Part shown: piece by piece, positions 32,885 through 43,379 of the stretch
How positions within the stretch are numbered: position 1 is the first letter of the stretch
Layout: the number at the start of each line of letters is the position of its first letter
Origin: Halichoerus grypus
Lineage: Eukaryota; Chordata; Mammalia; Carnivora; Phocidae
DNA: 64,000 bases
NCBI RefSeq assembly: GCF_964656455.1
Contig: NC_135717.1
Span: forward strand, 147,574,308-147,638,307
Reading direction: 5' to 3'
Program-made: the position numbers and the translations under genes
Notes under the pieces: generated by a model
Database searches by the model: none
Told to the model about the DNA's origin: nothing
The model's input: only the letters and a program-made list of their open reading frames with translations

Positions 32885-34020
32885 TGTGCTCTTTCAGCTG
32901 AAATGCCTGGAAGCAACCACAACCAGTAGCAATGAGCACACCTAGCACCCAGATCTTGGTTTCTAATATCATTCTTCAATAAAAGGAATCAGTGCTCCTT
33001 GGACAGCCAGCTGAATCTAGGACTAGGGGCAATAAATATAGAAGGTGGGCCTGGAGCAACTAGCAGTGTGAGAAAGGGAGTGTTACACACACACACACAC
33101 ACACAGTGATGGGGTACATGAGAGATACACAGGAGCCAACTGAAAGGGCACCAATGGCCAAAGCTGAACAATTTGAGCAAACAAATTAAATAAAGTAGTA
33201 TTCAACTATAACCAAAATTATAAAATAGTATGCATGATTACATACTAATAGAATTGATTTAATCAATAGATGAGTGGGGAAGAAAAGACAAATCTCTAGT
33301 GCAGAAGAATTCCAAATAATCTATGTACATATTCTAGCCTCAAGAAGGTGGAGTATAAATCCCTACTCTTTAAGTACAGCATTCTTCCCAGAGAGTATAA
33401 CATGGGCAGGGCAGGGGGGAAGTAACCTCAGAAAAGAGAAACTTATCAAATACTACTTTAGCCAAGTGGTCAAGATTAACATCAACAGTAATATGTCATG
33501 TGAATAGTATGTACCCTCAATGTGATGATAATAGAAAGTTAGCTTTGTGGTCTTCCTTCTAATAACACATAAACCCCAAAAGAACCATGAGAAAAACATT
33601 AGATAAACTCAAATTGAAGGACATTCTATAGAATATCCAACCACTACTCATCTAAGCTATCAAGATCATTAAAAAACAAGAAAGAAAGAATCAAAGAAAG
33701 TATAAGAAACTCTAACATTCAAGAAGAGGCTAAGAAGACAGGACAACTAAATGCAATGTGGTATCTTGGATAGGACACTGAACAGCAAGAGGACATTAGG
33801 TTAAAAGTAAGGAAATCTTAAAATATGAACTTAATAATGTATTAAGATTTGTTCATTAATTGTAACATGTGTACCATATGAAGGCAAAATGTTAATAATC
33901 AGGAAAACAAAACTGGCTGTGTAATATAATGTAATTGTCTTTACTCTCTTCACAGTATTTCTGTAAATGAAGTATTTTCTAAAAAATGAAGTACATTTAG
34001 AAATAAAACTTAAAAAAATA
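32885..34020 (+). mobile_element. Second old L1 3' end, plus strand
   Basis: CAGCTGAAATGCCTGGAAGC, GAGCACACCTAGCACCCAGA, TTCTTCAATAAAAGGAATCA, then far downstream ACAACTAAATGCAATGTGGT, AGAGGACATTAGGTTAAAAG and TTCTGTAAATGAAGTATTTT. These are ordered landmarks of an old L1 3' untranslated region. The copy at 11850-12290 shares the first half. Confidence 0.65.
33085..33105. repeat. (CA)n microsatellite
   Basis: 21 bp of AC dinucleotides, inside the L1 3' end. Confidence 0.97.
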
Positions 34021-34340
34021 AGCAGTACACTAAAATTTCCTTTTATGAGAAGCTGAATCTTAAACAACATAAAAGAAAATTGTCAGTAGCTTTTATGAAT
34101 TGGACATAGAAGAGGGAACTCTCACTGTAGTCATATCAAAGGCTTCAAGACAGTAAAATAAACTTTAATAACATACACAAAAAAAAAAAAACACTAAAAA
34201 CTAAACCCTTTCTGCAGAGAGTACCTATATTGTTATATTAATGAAACAAAAAAACCACATTTGAGCCTTAACTCCTTAATGTCTTTTAATATCTTTTCTC
34301 TTGTCATATTATTTATGATTGTTCTCAACAAGTACCCTTT
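34021..34340. other. Unique sequence, nothing recognised
   Basis: Includes an A run at 34182-34193. Confidence 0.4.
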
Positions 34341-34358
34341 AAAATTATATAATATTTT

Positions 34359-34547
34359 GGGACACGTGGGTGGCTCAGTTGTTAAGCATCCACCATCAGC
34401 TCAGGTCATGATCCCAGGGTCCTGGGATCGAGTCCCGCATCGGGCTCCTTGCTCAGCGGGGAGGCTGCTTCTCCTCTGCCTGCCGCTCCCTCCGCCTGTG
34501 CTCTCTCTCTCTCTGACAAATAAATAAATCTTTAGAAAAAATAAAAT
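34359..34547 (+). mobile_element. Carnivore SINE (SINEC), plus strand, 18-bp TSD
   Basis: Head GGGACACGTGGGTGGCTCAG, B-box region CCTGGGATCGAGTCCCGCAT, CTTGCTCAGCGGGGAGGCTG, CT tract and AAATAAATAAATCTTT. Duplication at 34341-34358 and 34548-34565 (AAAATTATATAATATTTT), the copies differing at two bases. Confidence 0.97.
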
Positions 34548-34724
34548 AAAATTACATAACATTTTAATTTATGAGTTATCAATAACTTTAGCCACTAGTC
34601 AAAAAAGATATGCGCCAGATTCTTCAGGAATGATTTGGTTCAGATTTGCTAACCATCTATTTAAGTGGGCAGACACTGGCACAATATTTATGGTTCAAAA
34701 ATTCAGGAGCTTCCTGGGTGAAAT

Positions 34725-35130
34725 CTAAAAATTCCCCCTGTATGTAGAGGGCAAAGAGAGATCAAAGAAGGAGGCAAAACACCACAGATTGGTAGACGGC
34801 AGTTTTAATAAGCAAGGGAACTTAACATATGATGCTTCCTTTGGCCAGCCACAAGATGGACAAATAGATCTCTGCATCTACCTGTCAGAACCTTAAAGTT
34901 TATATAGAGCCCTTAATGGGGTTTACTCACATACACAGTTAAGGTGGTCTCAATAACACAGTATTATTTCCAGGTTGTGTTGATGGCTATGGGAAATGGC
35001 TATGGAAATAATGATGAGGTATACATTCCAAGGACAAGGGAGGGATAGGAGCCTCCAACTGCCCAGGTCCGGCTCATTGGTCATTCTGTGGTCATGTCCT
35101 CTCAATGAACTCCTCCAACAAATACTGCTG
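34725..35130 (-). mobile_element. Endogenous retrovirus LTR, minus strand
   Basis: Plus-strand words AGAGGGCAAAGAGAGATCAA, CGGCAGTTTTAATAAGCAAG, CCTTAAAGTTTATATAGAGC, CCTTAATGGGGTTTACTCAC, GGGAAATGGCTATGGAAATA, ATGAGGTATACATTCCAAGG and CTCATTGGTCATTCTGTGGT fit a reverse-oriented LTR with a TATATAAACTTTAAGG box. Ends and subfamily are not resolved. Confidence 0.5.
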
Positions 35131-35300
35131 CAAGAGTGTATATCCAAACTTCCCAAACTTGCAATGGCTCATACAAAAAGAGGGAAGCTTAGTCAGAAGA
35201 AAGCTCATGGTCCTAATGCACAGAGAAATGTGACCAAATAGCATACTGGCCCCCAACATTCAGTAAAATTTGCTAAAGCAGTGGCAGCCAAAAAAATTTT
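35131..35300 (+). other. Coding-like tail ending in an A-rich tract, uncertain
   Basis: An open frame that starts in the LTR (34996-35241) ends with a basic stretch (KRGKLSQKKAHGPNAQRNVT), and a similar basic reading continues past its stop until an A/T-rich tail at 35290-35330. This could be the 3' end of a small basic-protein retrocopy, or chance. I do not recognise the parent. Confidence 0.15.
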
Positions 35301-35330
35301 TTTAAATAAATAAAAATTAAAAAATAAAAG

Positions 35331-36595
35331 AGGGATATGATGAGACCTGGAAGAAGTATCGGTGTTTTCTAAAGAAACAGAAGAAGTTATGTAACATGTG
35401 TGTAGTATGTACATAGTATATAATTTTTGTGCATTAAAAAGAAAACCTGTCATACTCTAAAGAGAAATACCTTGAAACCAATCTAAGCACATTCTACCAA
35501 ACTAATATTATCTACATCTCATCACTAATAATTAAGAGTTAAATTGAATTAAAACTAATTAGCCAAGATGGGAGATTCCATTTTCATATATTAAAATGTT
35601 TGTTTAATTTAGGTTCAAAAACTTATTTAGCCTACAGAAAATCCTTTTAGATATTTTAATATTAATGACTCATCAATTCATTTCTCCTAGAACATTTCCA
35701 AAAGGCCCATAAGAGAGCTGATACAAGTTAAATCATTAGAATAAAATTCAGGGTTTTCACTGCTGTTGTTTTCTATCGGACAACTACCTTTTGTTATAAG
35801 AGTAAACTGAAAGAATTCAGAGTAGTTACATTAAATCCAAGCGACGTTTATGAAAAAGAAAAGCTTTACTACACCAAAGTTACATAAAATTTCAGAGTTT
35901 CAAATGAAAGAAACCCAGAGATGGGTTTGATGAATCTTTTTGTTCAAATTCAGGCCTAACCATGTGTCTCATAAAGGAAGACTTATCAGCAAGATGTTCA
36001 AAAGAAAGTATTGACTTGTTCACATAAAGCTTTAAATCTCCTACCAGGAAATCTGAAAAGACTAAATAAGGATTTTGTCTTTTGGTGAGATGAAGGAATA
36101 AAAACAATCTTAGGAAACTGAATACTTTCATTATAGATTACTGAAAAAACTTCTAAGTAAAGATCCCTGTTCATCTTCTTCAAGTGAAGCATATCTACCG
36201 CTACAACGTGTTATTTTATCCAAAGGCCACAAGTAAAAATAATATTACCAAAAATGTGTGAGATGTAATTTTGTATGTATTTTAAAGAAAACTAAACTTC
36301 CTCCCCATACACAATTTTTGAGCACCACTATGATTTCCAAAAGAAAAGGTTACTTAGTGAGGCAAGCTGTTGAGATTGTTTTATTTCCCTCCTTTCTCTG
36401 TTTAACATTGTTTCACTTCCCTTATCTTTATTAGAAGCCTTATATTTATTAGAAACTTAGTGTTATTTCTTAATGATTTAGCCTGCTCATAAAAATAATT
36501 TTGGGACAATGTATTTAACTTTATCTGAGGAAGAAATCTCTATTGGGTTAAATCACAAGTTATTTTAAGAATAAGGCAATGGCAAGTGATTTTGA
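35331..36595. other. Unique AT-rich sequence, nothing recognised
   Basis: Overlapping short minus-strand frames at 35892-36192 have no recognisable domains. Confidence 0.5.
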
Positions 36596-37060
36596 TGTGG
36601 GAAACAAAGGCACACACACAAAAAAAATTAAATTTCCTTGCTACTTACAGCCCACTGACAAGTCCTTGAAACAGGTAGAGTGACCTTCCTCTGGGAGCTC
36701 AGCTGCCTAGATGTTGACACTTAGCTAAGGGCAAAGGCAATCCCAGCTTAACATTATCCCAACCCCTCAGGATCCTGTTAAGTCTACTTTAACATACCGA
36801 AATCCCTTTGGAAACTTCCTTTATCTCCACACCCCAAGATATGTATTAACAATCATTCCCCAAGCATATGGCCCACTGATATACATCTGAAGGGTCTCAC
36901 GACTAAGGTTTTATTAGACAGTAATAAATGACCTTTTCCTAACAATAGCTAACCGCCCCCCGCCTCCCCGGGTCCTGGAAACCTTGCTTCCAAAATTCCT
37001 TAGCGACTTATGCTATCCCTAACCCCCTCCCAACTTGAAAGTATAGAAGGGGCTGGGTAC
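36596..37060 (+). mobile_element. 5' LTR-like region of a class I endogenous retrovirus, plus strand
   Basis: Starts TGTGGGAAACAAAGG and shares an ordered set of words with the LTR copies at 42189 and 43380: AGCCCACTGACAAGTCCTTG, GGCAAAGGCAATCCC, GGAAACTTCCTTTATCTCC. From about 36970 it shares CCTGGAAACCTTGCTTCCAA and CCCAACTTGAAAGTATAGAA with the partial LTR at 42664. It diverges in its middle and 3' end, so it is a different LTR version from the 3' one. The 3' limit is approximate. Confidence 0.65.
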
Positions 37061-37221
37061 GCAGTCCTCCCTCCTTACAGGGCCTTTATGGCAGGTGGTG
37101 ATCATAGCGATTTCATTCAACGGATGCCTCAAGGCACTTTGACACCAGGAACCTCTGATATAACCATGCTCATGTGACGCCACCCAGGAGCCAGGGGTGG
37201 GGGGGGTGGATTTTCTAGGTA

Positions 37222-37635
37222 ATGGACCTTCTCTCTTCAGTCCCCAAGGACTCTCCCTTAGGATACCTTTTAACCCAGTGGAAACAATTCGGATTGCAAA
37301 ATTTAAGAAAGGTACTGCATGGCCTCAATAGGATGGCTCAGATCTCTTCTGCAGGAAACAGGGCAAATAGATGGAGGCACCCTAGGTCCATCCCAGGCTT
37401 TCAGGGCTCTAAATTAGGACCCAGACCTAAGGGCTTCTTGAAGAATGTGTTTGGTCATAACTCGGCCAGTAAACTCCCTCCTGATATACTGGATGATAAT
37501 TATCTAAATAGGCCTCCGAATAAACCCAGGTTGGAGGAAACATGGGCCATCCCTAGCAAAGAGGACTCTGACTACCCCCTCACCCATCTCTCTCTCTCTC
37601 TCTCTGTTTCTCCTAACAGACCCAGGTTACTCTAG
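37222..37635 (+). pseudogene. gag-like remnant (matrix N-terminal part)
   Basis: The 137-codon frame has SPLGYLLTQW at residues 11-20, which fits the early matrix region of class I retroviral Gag (short hydrophobic start, then a Trp followed by basic residues). It then becomes Arg/Pro-rich and ends at CT repeats and a stop. It is far shorter than a whole Gag and has no capsid major homology region or zinc knuckle in frame. It lies a little over 150 bases past the LTR-like block, as a leader-then-gag arrangement would. The start codon is not certain. Confidence 0.5.
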
Positions 37636-38276
37636 TGGTAGATGGGGGCTTCTCCCTCACTCATTTCCCAGGTTAATGGTGATAACTGGAGCCAACTGTG
37701 GTTAGTCTACCTCAGGACGGGCACTTTAAGGAATATTCCCAAGCAGCTGCCAAAACTCCCTTTGTTTCAGGGAAATTCCCTGTCTTCTGCAGCCTGACGT
37801 GGACTGCCTATTCCCTCTTGTTGTCAGGAAAACATGGTGGCTGCTCCTCTGGAGCTGATGAGCTCTAGATCCGGAAACCCGCTTTCTCTGCCTTCTGGCA
37901 GCACTTCGCCTCTTCTGTCTCCCTCCCCTCCTGTTTCTGCACCACCTTGGGTGCAGCCTGCATAACTGGCTTCTGTACCATCATTGGTGCCTCTAGTACC
38001 AATGGCTCCCCCCGCTCCCCATCAAAAAGTAAAGAAGAGCACCCCCTGAACTTAACCCCACCCACTTCAGATTTTCCCAGCAGTGTCTCAGGTGAAAATT
38101 GACAATGCGGAACAAAGTGACTTTTAAAAGAGGATCCAGGTAGAATATAATTTGGTATTGAAACTAATTTAAGTTTGTTGATTTAAGATAGACCTATCTT
38201 TAGAGTTATAAGCATTAAATGTGAAACTTTTATTCTACCAAGATTTACTAAAGGTCAAATAAGTCTTGTGTTATCT

Positions 38277-38510
38277 GTTGCATTTTGTTAGCAAAAAGAT
38301 GACTTAAATTATGGTTAATTGTCTCAAGTTTTCATGGGTAATTGTTAAGATAGTTTTCAAAGTCTTAGGTAACCTGAAGCTTGAAAGTTATGTCTGTTGT
38401 GATTTGTTAGCAAAAAGATGATTTAAATGATGGTTGTCTCAAGCTTTCATGGGCAATTGTTAAGATAGCTTTCAAAGTCTTTGATAACCTGAAAATTTAA
38501 AGTTTTGCTT
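38277..38510. repeat. About 119-bp tandem duplication inside ERV
   Basis: The unit GTTGxxATTTGTTAGCAAAAAGATGA... begins at 38277 and again at about 38396. Both contain CTCAAGYTTTCATGGGYAAT, TGTTAAGATAGYTTTCAAAG and TAACCTGAA. A few substitutions and a small indel (TTAATT) separate them. Confidence 0.95.
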
Positions 38511-39870
38511 GGGAGAAGTGAGATTGAATTTGTTAGACATCTAGGTCTTTTCCAAATTGGATAAAGTGCTAAATCATTGATTACTGAATGTAGGTTTGCA
38601 CTTTTGACTTCTTATTTCAAAGAAACTAAGGATATTTGGGTCTGTTGGTAAACCTGTTTTGTGCTTAATAGATTCATAAATTTGCTGTCTAAAGAGTTTT
38701 GGTGTAAAAGTTCACATTTGTTACTACTTAGTTTTCAATGGAGACTAAGGATTCCAAGAGGGCAAAATTCTGCTAAGTGTAATTAGACTGATGCAAATAA
38801 GGGAAGTAACTCTGTATGTAGAAAAGTAGGAGATGTGTAAGAAAGATGTAAGGAGTGGGAATGCATTTTTGTGCAAGGTAAAAGAAGGTAATTTTGTCCT
38901 AAATGAGATTGGTTGTTTGTTTAGAAAGAAATGGCTGGGGAGAAAATCTGAATACAAAGGAAAGTTGTAAAAGGTTTGTCAAGGGAAGTCTTTGGAAAGA
39001 AATTTTAGGTGTGGTCAGGACGGACTAAGATTGAAATGGATTTTAAAAGTACTGTGGCATAAGATTGAAATTCTGCCTTTCTCTCTGTTCAAAAGACAAG
39101 GTTTTCTTGAATTATTGGTCTGCTCTTGATAAAATGTAAACAAAGGTTTTTTCTCTTTTGTTTGCCCAGAAAACCAGTTTGTAGGTTTTGTCTTTATCAG
39201 GTCTTTGATCACTTAGTTAAAACTTCTCAGTATTAAAGGAGCTAAATTTTAGTAACAACTATATAACCCTACATATTTGTCTTTCGAATGTCTTATTATC
39301 ACCTTGGTTAAATAAAAATAATTTTTGTAATGATGTGTAATCCTATTTAGGCATGTGCTTTAAAACTTTCTAAGGTTTTAACAAACTTCCCAAGATTTAA
39401 ATTGTAAATAAAGCCTCTTTGACTCATTAAAGCCTTTTTAAATTTAGTATGTTAAGTTACTCTGGAAGAACGGTTAAGCAAATAATAAGCCTTAGGTTAC
39501 ATTTGGGTAAATGCTATAACTATTCTAGAGATGATATACAGTTCCTAAAGTTTTAATATGTTGTGATATAGGCCATTACCTGATATTTTGATTTTTGAAG
39601 TGTTGTGTGTCACAGAAATAACCTGATTTCTTTCCCAGCTGTATTGTAACAGATCTTTACTCATCAGATCTTTGACCATGTCCATTTTTGAGTTTTTCAT
39701 TTATAGTTATTCTTATTCTCTTGAAAAATGTGTTTCATCTTCAAGGGGACTCATAAAAAGGATTTTAGGACAAATTCAGGTATTCAACATGTTTAAGATT
39801 ATAAACTGAAATTGGTAAAAATTTCCAGAACTAACTAAACTGAGGATAGTCATACTTTATAACTCTTGTT
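38511..39870. other. Non-coding part of ERV interior
   Basis: AT-rich with TTTTGTTTG and GTTAAATAAAA words, no reading frame of note. I place it within the ERV by position and continuity only. Confidence 0.35.
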
Positions 39871-39885
39871 TAAAACATTTCTGGT

Positions 39886-40092
39886 GGGGCACCTGGGTGG
39901 CTCAGTTGTTAAGCATCTGCCTTCGGCTCAGGTCATGATCCCAGCGTCCTGGGATCGAGCCCCGCATCAGGCTCCCTGCTCAGCGGGAAGCCTGCTTCTC
40001 CCTCTTCCACTCCCCCTGCTTGTGTTCCCTCTCTCGCTGTTTCTCTCTGTCTGTCAAATAAATAAATAAAATCTTTAAAAAAGAATAAAAAA
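39886..40092 (+). mobile_element. Carnivore SINE inserted in the ERV, 15-bp TSD
   Basis: GGGGCACCTGGGTGGCTCAG head, CCTGGGATCGAGCCCCGCAT, CTCCCTGCTCAGCGGGAAGC, CTCTTCCACTCCCCCTGCTT, CT tract, AAATAAATAAATAAAATC and a tail. Duplication TAAAACATTTCTGGT at 39871-39885 and 40093-40107 with one mismatch. Well-preserved CpGs show it post-dates the ERV. Confidence 0.98.
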
Positions 40093-40107
40093 TAAAACAT
40101 TGCTGGT

Positions 40108-41560
40108 TCTCTGTTTGCTCTTCCAGACTAAGGAAACTTTCTCTTAAGATATCTATGACTTATAGAAATGTGAACAAATTAAAGCATTTAACTTCTCTCT
40201 ACCTGAACCCTCCGAAATTCAAAAGGTCTCAAAAATATTCTTTCTTTAATGGCAATTATAGTTATTTGCATAAGTTCAATAAGAATCTGTTCTCCTTGTA
40301 ACAGGACACCACTGGAAACATTGGTCATTTTACCAAGACTTTGACTGGAATGTCATATTCGGGAGACATGAATAGACTCAGATATGACCATATAGCTTTA
40401 AGGAACTAAGGCTGACATTATAAAGCATGGAGCCAATAGAGCCCCTTGGAAATGTTGGCCTGATACTGTCCTCATGCACTGAAATAAAGTTCTCAGACAC
40501 CAATCTGAGTGGCCGTGCAGGGCTGCCTTTGCAAGGGAGGGCAGCAGCAGCTGAATCCTGCACATAGTTGTTACTTTGTTTTTTAACAGAAAAGCAAGGA
40601 CAGATGCCTCAAAGCGTGGGAAAGGAGTACAGAGGGATGGCAAACATCTTGAAGCAGGCTTGTATTCTCACATAGGCATGCAGGGAATCAGTCATGGGAT
40701 AAGGGACTAGCAATCACCAGGTGCAGAAATGGGGGACTGAGGGTTACATTCTTTCATAACTCCTAACTTAGGCCCTGCTCCTGGGGATTGTGGGATCCTG
40801 CTCCTACCGGGCCACTGTATTCAACAGCCCTCTCTGAGAACAGGAACACTGCTGACATTTCAGCTGCTTCCACAGAATAACTCCACAGGTACCTTGCTTA
40901 CAGAGTTCCCAGCAGCCTCACCAGGTGAGTAAAGAATATCACTTCCTGACAGATGCAGGAACCTCAGGATATTGGGGACCTCGTGCAGAGGAATCCGCCC
41001 AAATCTACAGGTATTGCAGGCATGTCTGATGGCAAGCACTTGGCCTGGCTTCTGGCCTGGAGAGGCTACTAAAAGTTCAGCCTAGAGATTCCTCATAAAA
41101 AGTTCCAGCAGAGCAAATTCTAAAAGATCTATATGATCACTCACTATTCTTGCTGAGCTTATGTAAATCCTTAGTTTGTTAAAATTGGACTTGTTTTACA
41201 AACAAATTAGTCCTGATTTGGTTATCTCTGATTAAAAATGAGGGTTATTATAGAGAGAAAATACTTCAATAACACACCTTTATAGATTAAGAATTTAGAC
41301 TCAAGAAAACTGGATTACTCTTTTAACAGCAGGGCGTCTTTGAATGAGGACTGCCCCAAAACAATCAAAAGGGTTTTAAGTCCTTTTGAGTTACTACATG
41401 AATAAACTTTTCTCATTGTAGACCCATCAACTGATGGAGACTATAATGCTCTGTTAAATTATTCACTTGAGGCTGGGTTAATTCACAAATCTTTAAATGA
41501 ACATGCAAACCATATGCTCCCTAAACCTGATCTGACAGTCACTAGCACCCCACCCCATTT
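40108..41560. other. ERV interior, no readable gene
   Basis: Scattered GC-richer blocks (40780-40960) with short frames on both strands but no pol motif that I can identify. The 41400-41560 part reads ahead toward the integrase remnant. Confidence 0.35.
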
Positions 41561-41581
41561 AAACCTATAAACCCCAGAGAC

Positions 41582-41776
41582 ATGGTTTATTTAAAGGATT
41601 GTAAGTCTAACACAACAGGGGATTTAACTCCAAAATGGAAGGGGCCCCACTGGGTCATATTATGTACTCTGACTGCAGTAAAATTAGAGGGACACTCTTC
41701 ATGGGCTCATATATCTAGAATAAAACCTGTATCTCCTTCACAGGAAACCGGTGAGAAAACTAACATGCTTTCTTAG
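41582..41776 (+). pseudogene. pol remnant: integrase C-terminal domain
   Basis: 64-codon frame with PKWKGPHWVI at residues 17-26 and WAHISRIKP at 41-49. These match the SH3-like C-terminal DNA-binding end of gammaretroviral integrase (a 'TPKWKGP..V' strand and the 'WIHxSRxKP' terminus). The catalytic core and zinc-binding domain are not found upstream in frame. It sits about 400 bp before the 3' LTR, closer than a complete env would allow, so env is largely deleted. Confidence 0.85.
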
Positions 41777-42188
41777 TCCTGTGAACCTGTAGAAGACCTC
41801 AAATTTCTCTTCAAACAACAATAAAGGACTGGAGGAAAATTTTAGTTAACTACCAAATGTCTTTTTGTTCAGGCTTCTCTTTCTTATTATAATAACCTTC
41901 TTTTGTTGTCTTTTCTGGTGTCTCCCTGCCTGGTGCCAAGACTCCTTCAGTGCCATAACTTCCAGCTGACAGATGATCCTTTCTACACAAAGAGGTTCAT
42001 AAATGTTGTGTACCTTGGATTGGCTGCCTCTGCCTTTGGTAACTCCTATATATATAAATTCCCCAACTGACTGACCCATAGCCGGGGACATCTCTGTGCC
42101 CCTATTCAGCAGGAAGAAGTTACAGAAGATGAGATGCTCCACCCTAGCAACCTTAAAGATTGAAGGGTCAAAATTGTTAAGGGGGGTA

Positions 42189-42639
42189 TGACTGGGAAAC
42201 AAAGGCTGGAGGAAACTTAGATACAATTAAATGTCCTCATAACCTGCAGCCCATTGACAAATACTTGAGGCAGGCAGAGTAAAACGTTCTTCCAGGAAGC
42301 TCCTGTCTTAATGTTAATTCCTTGCTAGAGGGAAAAACAACCTTAGTTTGACAATAGTAAGGTCTCCTATATCAGGTGAGTCTTTAGCATATGAAAATCC
42401 TTTAGGAACTTCCCTTATCTTTACTTCCCCCCACCCCAAAGTATATAGTCAGTTGCCCCTCACAATCCTGAGGCAGCAGGGAGCAGCAAGAAGCAGTAGG
42501 GGGCAGCAGGGAGCAGCAAGAAGCAACTCTTTCTGCCCATAGGTGCTGTCCCCGTGCTTTGATAAAACCACCATTTTGCACCAAATATGTCTCAAGAATC
42601 CTTTCTTGGCCATCGGCTCCAGACCCCACCAACCTCACA
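42189..42639 (+). mobile_element. 3' LTR of the class I endogenous retrovirus, plus strand
   Basis: Starts TGACTGGGAAACAAAGG after the polypurine-like TTAAGGGGGG, continues CAGCCCATTGACAAATACTT, TTGCTAGAGGGAAAAACAAC, GCATATGAAAATCCTTTAGG, then CTTTGATAAAACCACCATTT and GTCTCAAGAATCCTTTCTTG, and ends near CTCCAGACCCCACC. The polyadenylation signal position holds GATAAA rather than AATAAA. It carries a 30-bp tandem repeat at 42472-42525. The inverted copy at 43380 is closely similar. Confidence 0.8.
42472..42525. repeat. 30-bp tandem repeat within the LTR
   Basis: GGCAGCAGGGAGCAGCAAGA starts at 42472 and 42502; the 24-bp repeated core is identical in both. GCAG-rich, just upstream of the predicted U5 boundary. 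Confidence 0.97.
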
Positions 42640-42654
42640 TATATTCAAAAACTA

Positions 42655-42878
42655 CATCACTCTCAGGGTCCTGGAAACCTTGCTTCCAAAATTCCTTAGA
42701 AACTTACACTATCCCCAACCCCTTCCCAACTTGAAAGTATAGAATCAGTCACCTGTCACAACCCCAGTGCAGCTCTTTTTACCCACAGGTCCTGTCTCCA
42801 TGCTTTAATAAAACCACCTTTTTTGCACCGGAGACATCTCAAGAAATCCTTCTTGACTGTTTGCTCCAAACCCCAACA
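42655..42878 (+). mobile_element. Second, partial LTR immediately downstream
   Basis: Begins CTCAGGGTCCTGGAAACCTT (also present near 36970), continues CTTGAAAGTATAGAATCAGT, CCCAGTGCAGCTCTTTTTAC, then TGCTTTAATAAAACCACCTT with an intact AATAAA at 42807-42812, and ends in CCCCAACA at 42871-42878. Its R-U5 part parallels that of 42189-42639. It lacks the U3 start, so it is a second partial LTR rather than a continuation. Confidence 0.75.
42807..42812 (+). terminator. Polyadenylation signal AATAAA in partial LTR
   Basis: AATAAA in the expected LTR position, shortly before the R-U5 text TTTTTTGCACC. Confidence 0.6.
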
Positions 42879-42998
42879 TTTCCACATCAATTTGAGGGGC
42901 AGTAGTCTAGGGTTCTCTTTCAGTGTGAAATCCCCACTCTTTATTCTTTGCTTATGGAACCTGTTTCTAGAAGTCTGCTGTTAAGAGATAAATACGCT

Positions 42999-43207
42999 GG
43001 GGCACCTGGGTAGCACAGTTAAGCACCTGACTCTTGGTTTTAGCTCAGGCCTTGATCTCTGTCGTGAAATTGAGCCCCGCTTTGGGCTCCACGCTGCGCA
43101 TGAAGCCTGCTTAAGATTCTCTCTCCCTCTCCTTCTGCCCCTCCTGCTCATGCTGGCCTCTCACTCTCTCTCTCTCTCTCTCAAATAAATAAATAAATCT
43201 TTTTTAA
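42999..43207 (+). mobile_element. Older carnivore SINE, plus strand, 16-bp TSD
   Basis: GGGGCACCTGGGTAGCACAG head; GGTTTTAGCTCAGGCCTTGA, GAAATTGAGCCCCGCTTTGG, CTCCACGCTGCGCATGAAGC and GCCTGCTTAAGATTCTCTCT indicate an older SINEC subfamily than the other full copies. Duplication AAGAGATAAATACGCT at 42983-42998 and 43208-43223 with one mismatch. Confidence 0.96.
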
Positions 43208-43379
43208 AAGAGATAAATATGCTACATCACTATAAGTTTTTCTATATTTATTGGGTGCTTTCTTTGGAGTATTTCATTGTGATCACTAAAGTGTGTTCTC
43301 CATTAAGAAGTAAGAAATTCAGATTATGGGTTTCTGTTTCAGAAATTTAGGCTAACTATAGTGATGTGGTTTGGAGTAG

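Larger units (their letters stand above)
37061..42188 (+). mobile_element. Internal region of degenerate class I (gamma-like) endogenous retrovirus
   Basis: Lies between LTR-like blocks in the same orientation. It has a gag-like start (37222-37635), a proline-rich CCTCCCCTCCTG stretch near 37920, long non-coding AT-rich sequence with an internal tandem duplication (38277-38510), a nested SINE (39886-40092), and an integrase C-terminal remnant (41582-41776). Just before the 3' LTR, TTGTTAAGGGGGG at about 42174-42186 could be the polypurine tract. Most of pol and all readable env are absent or scrambled. Old, non-functional copy. Confidence 0.7.
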
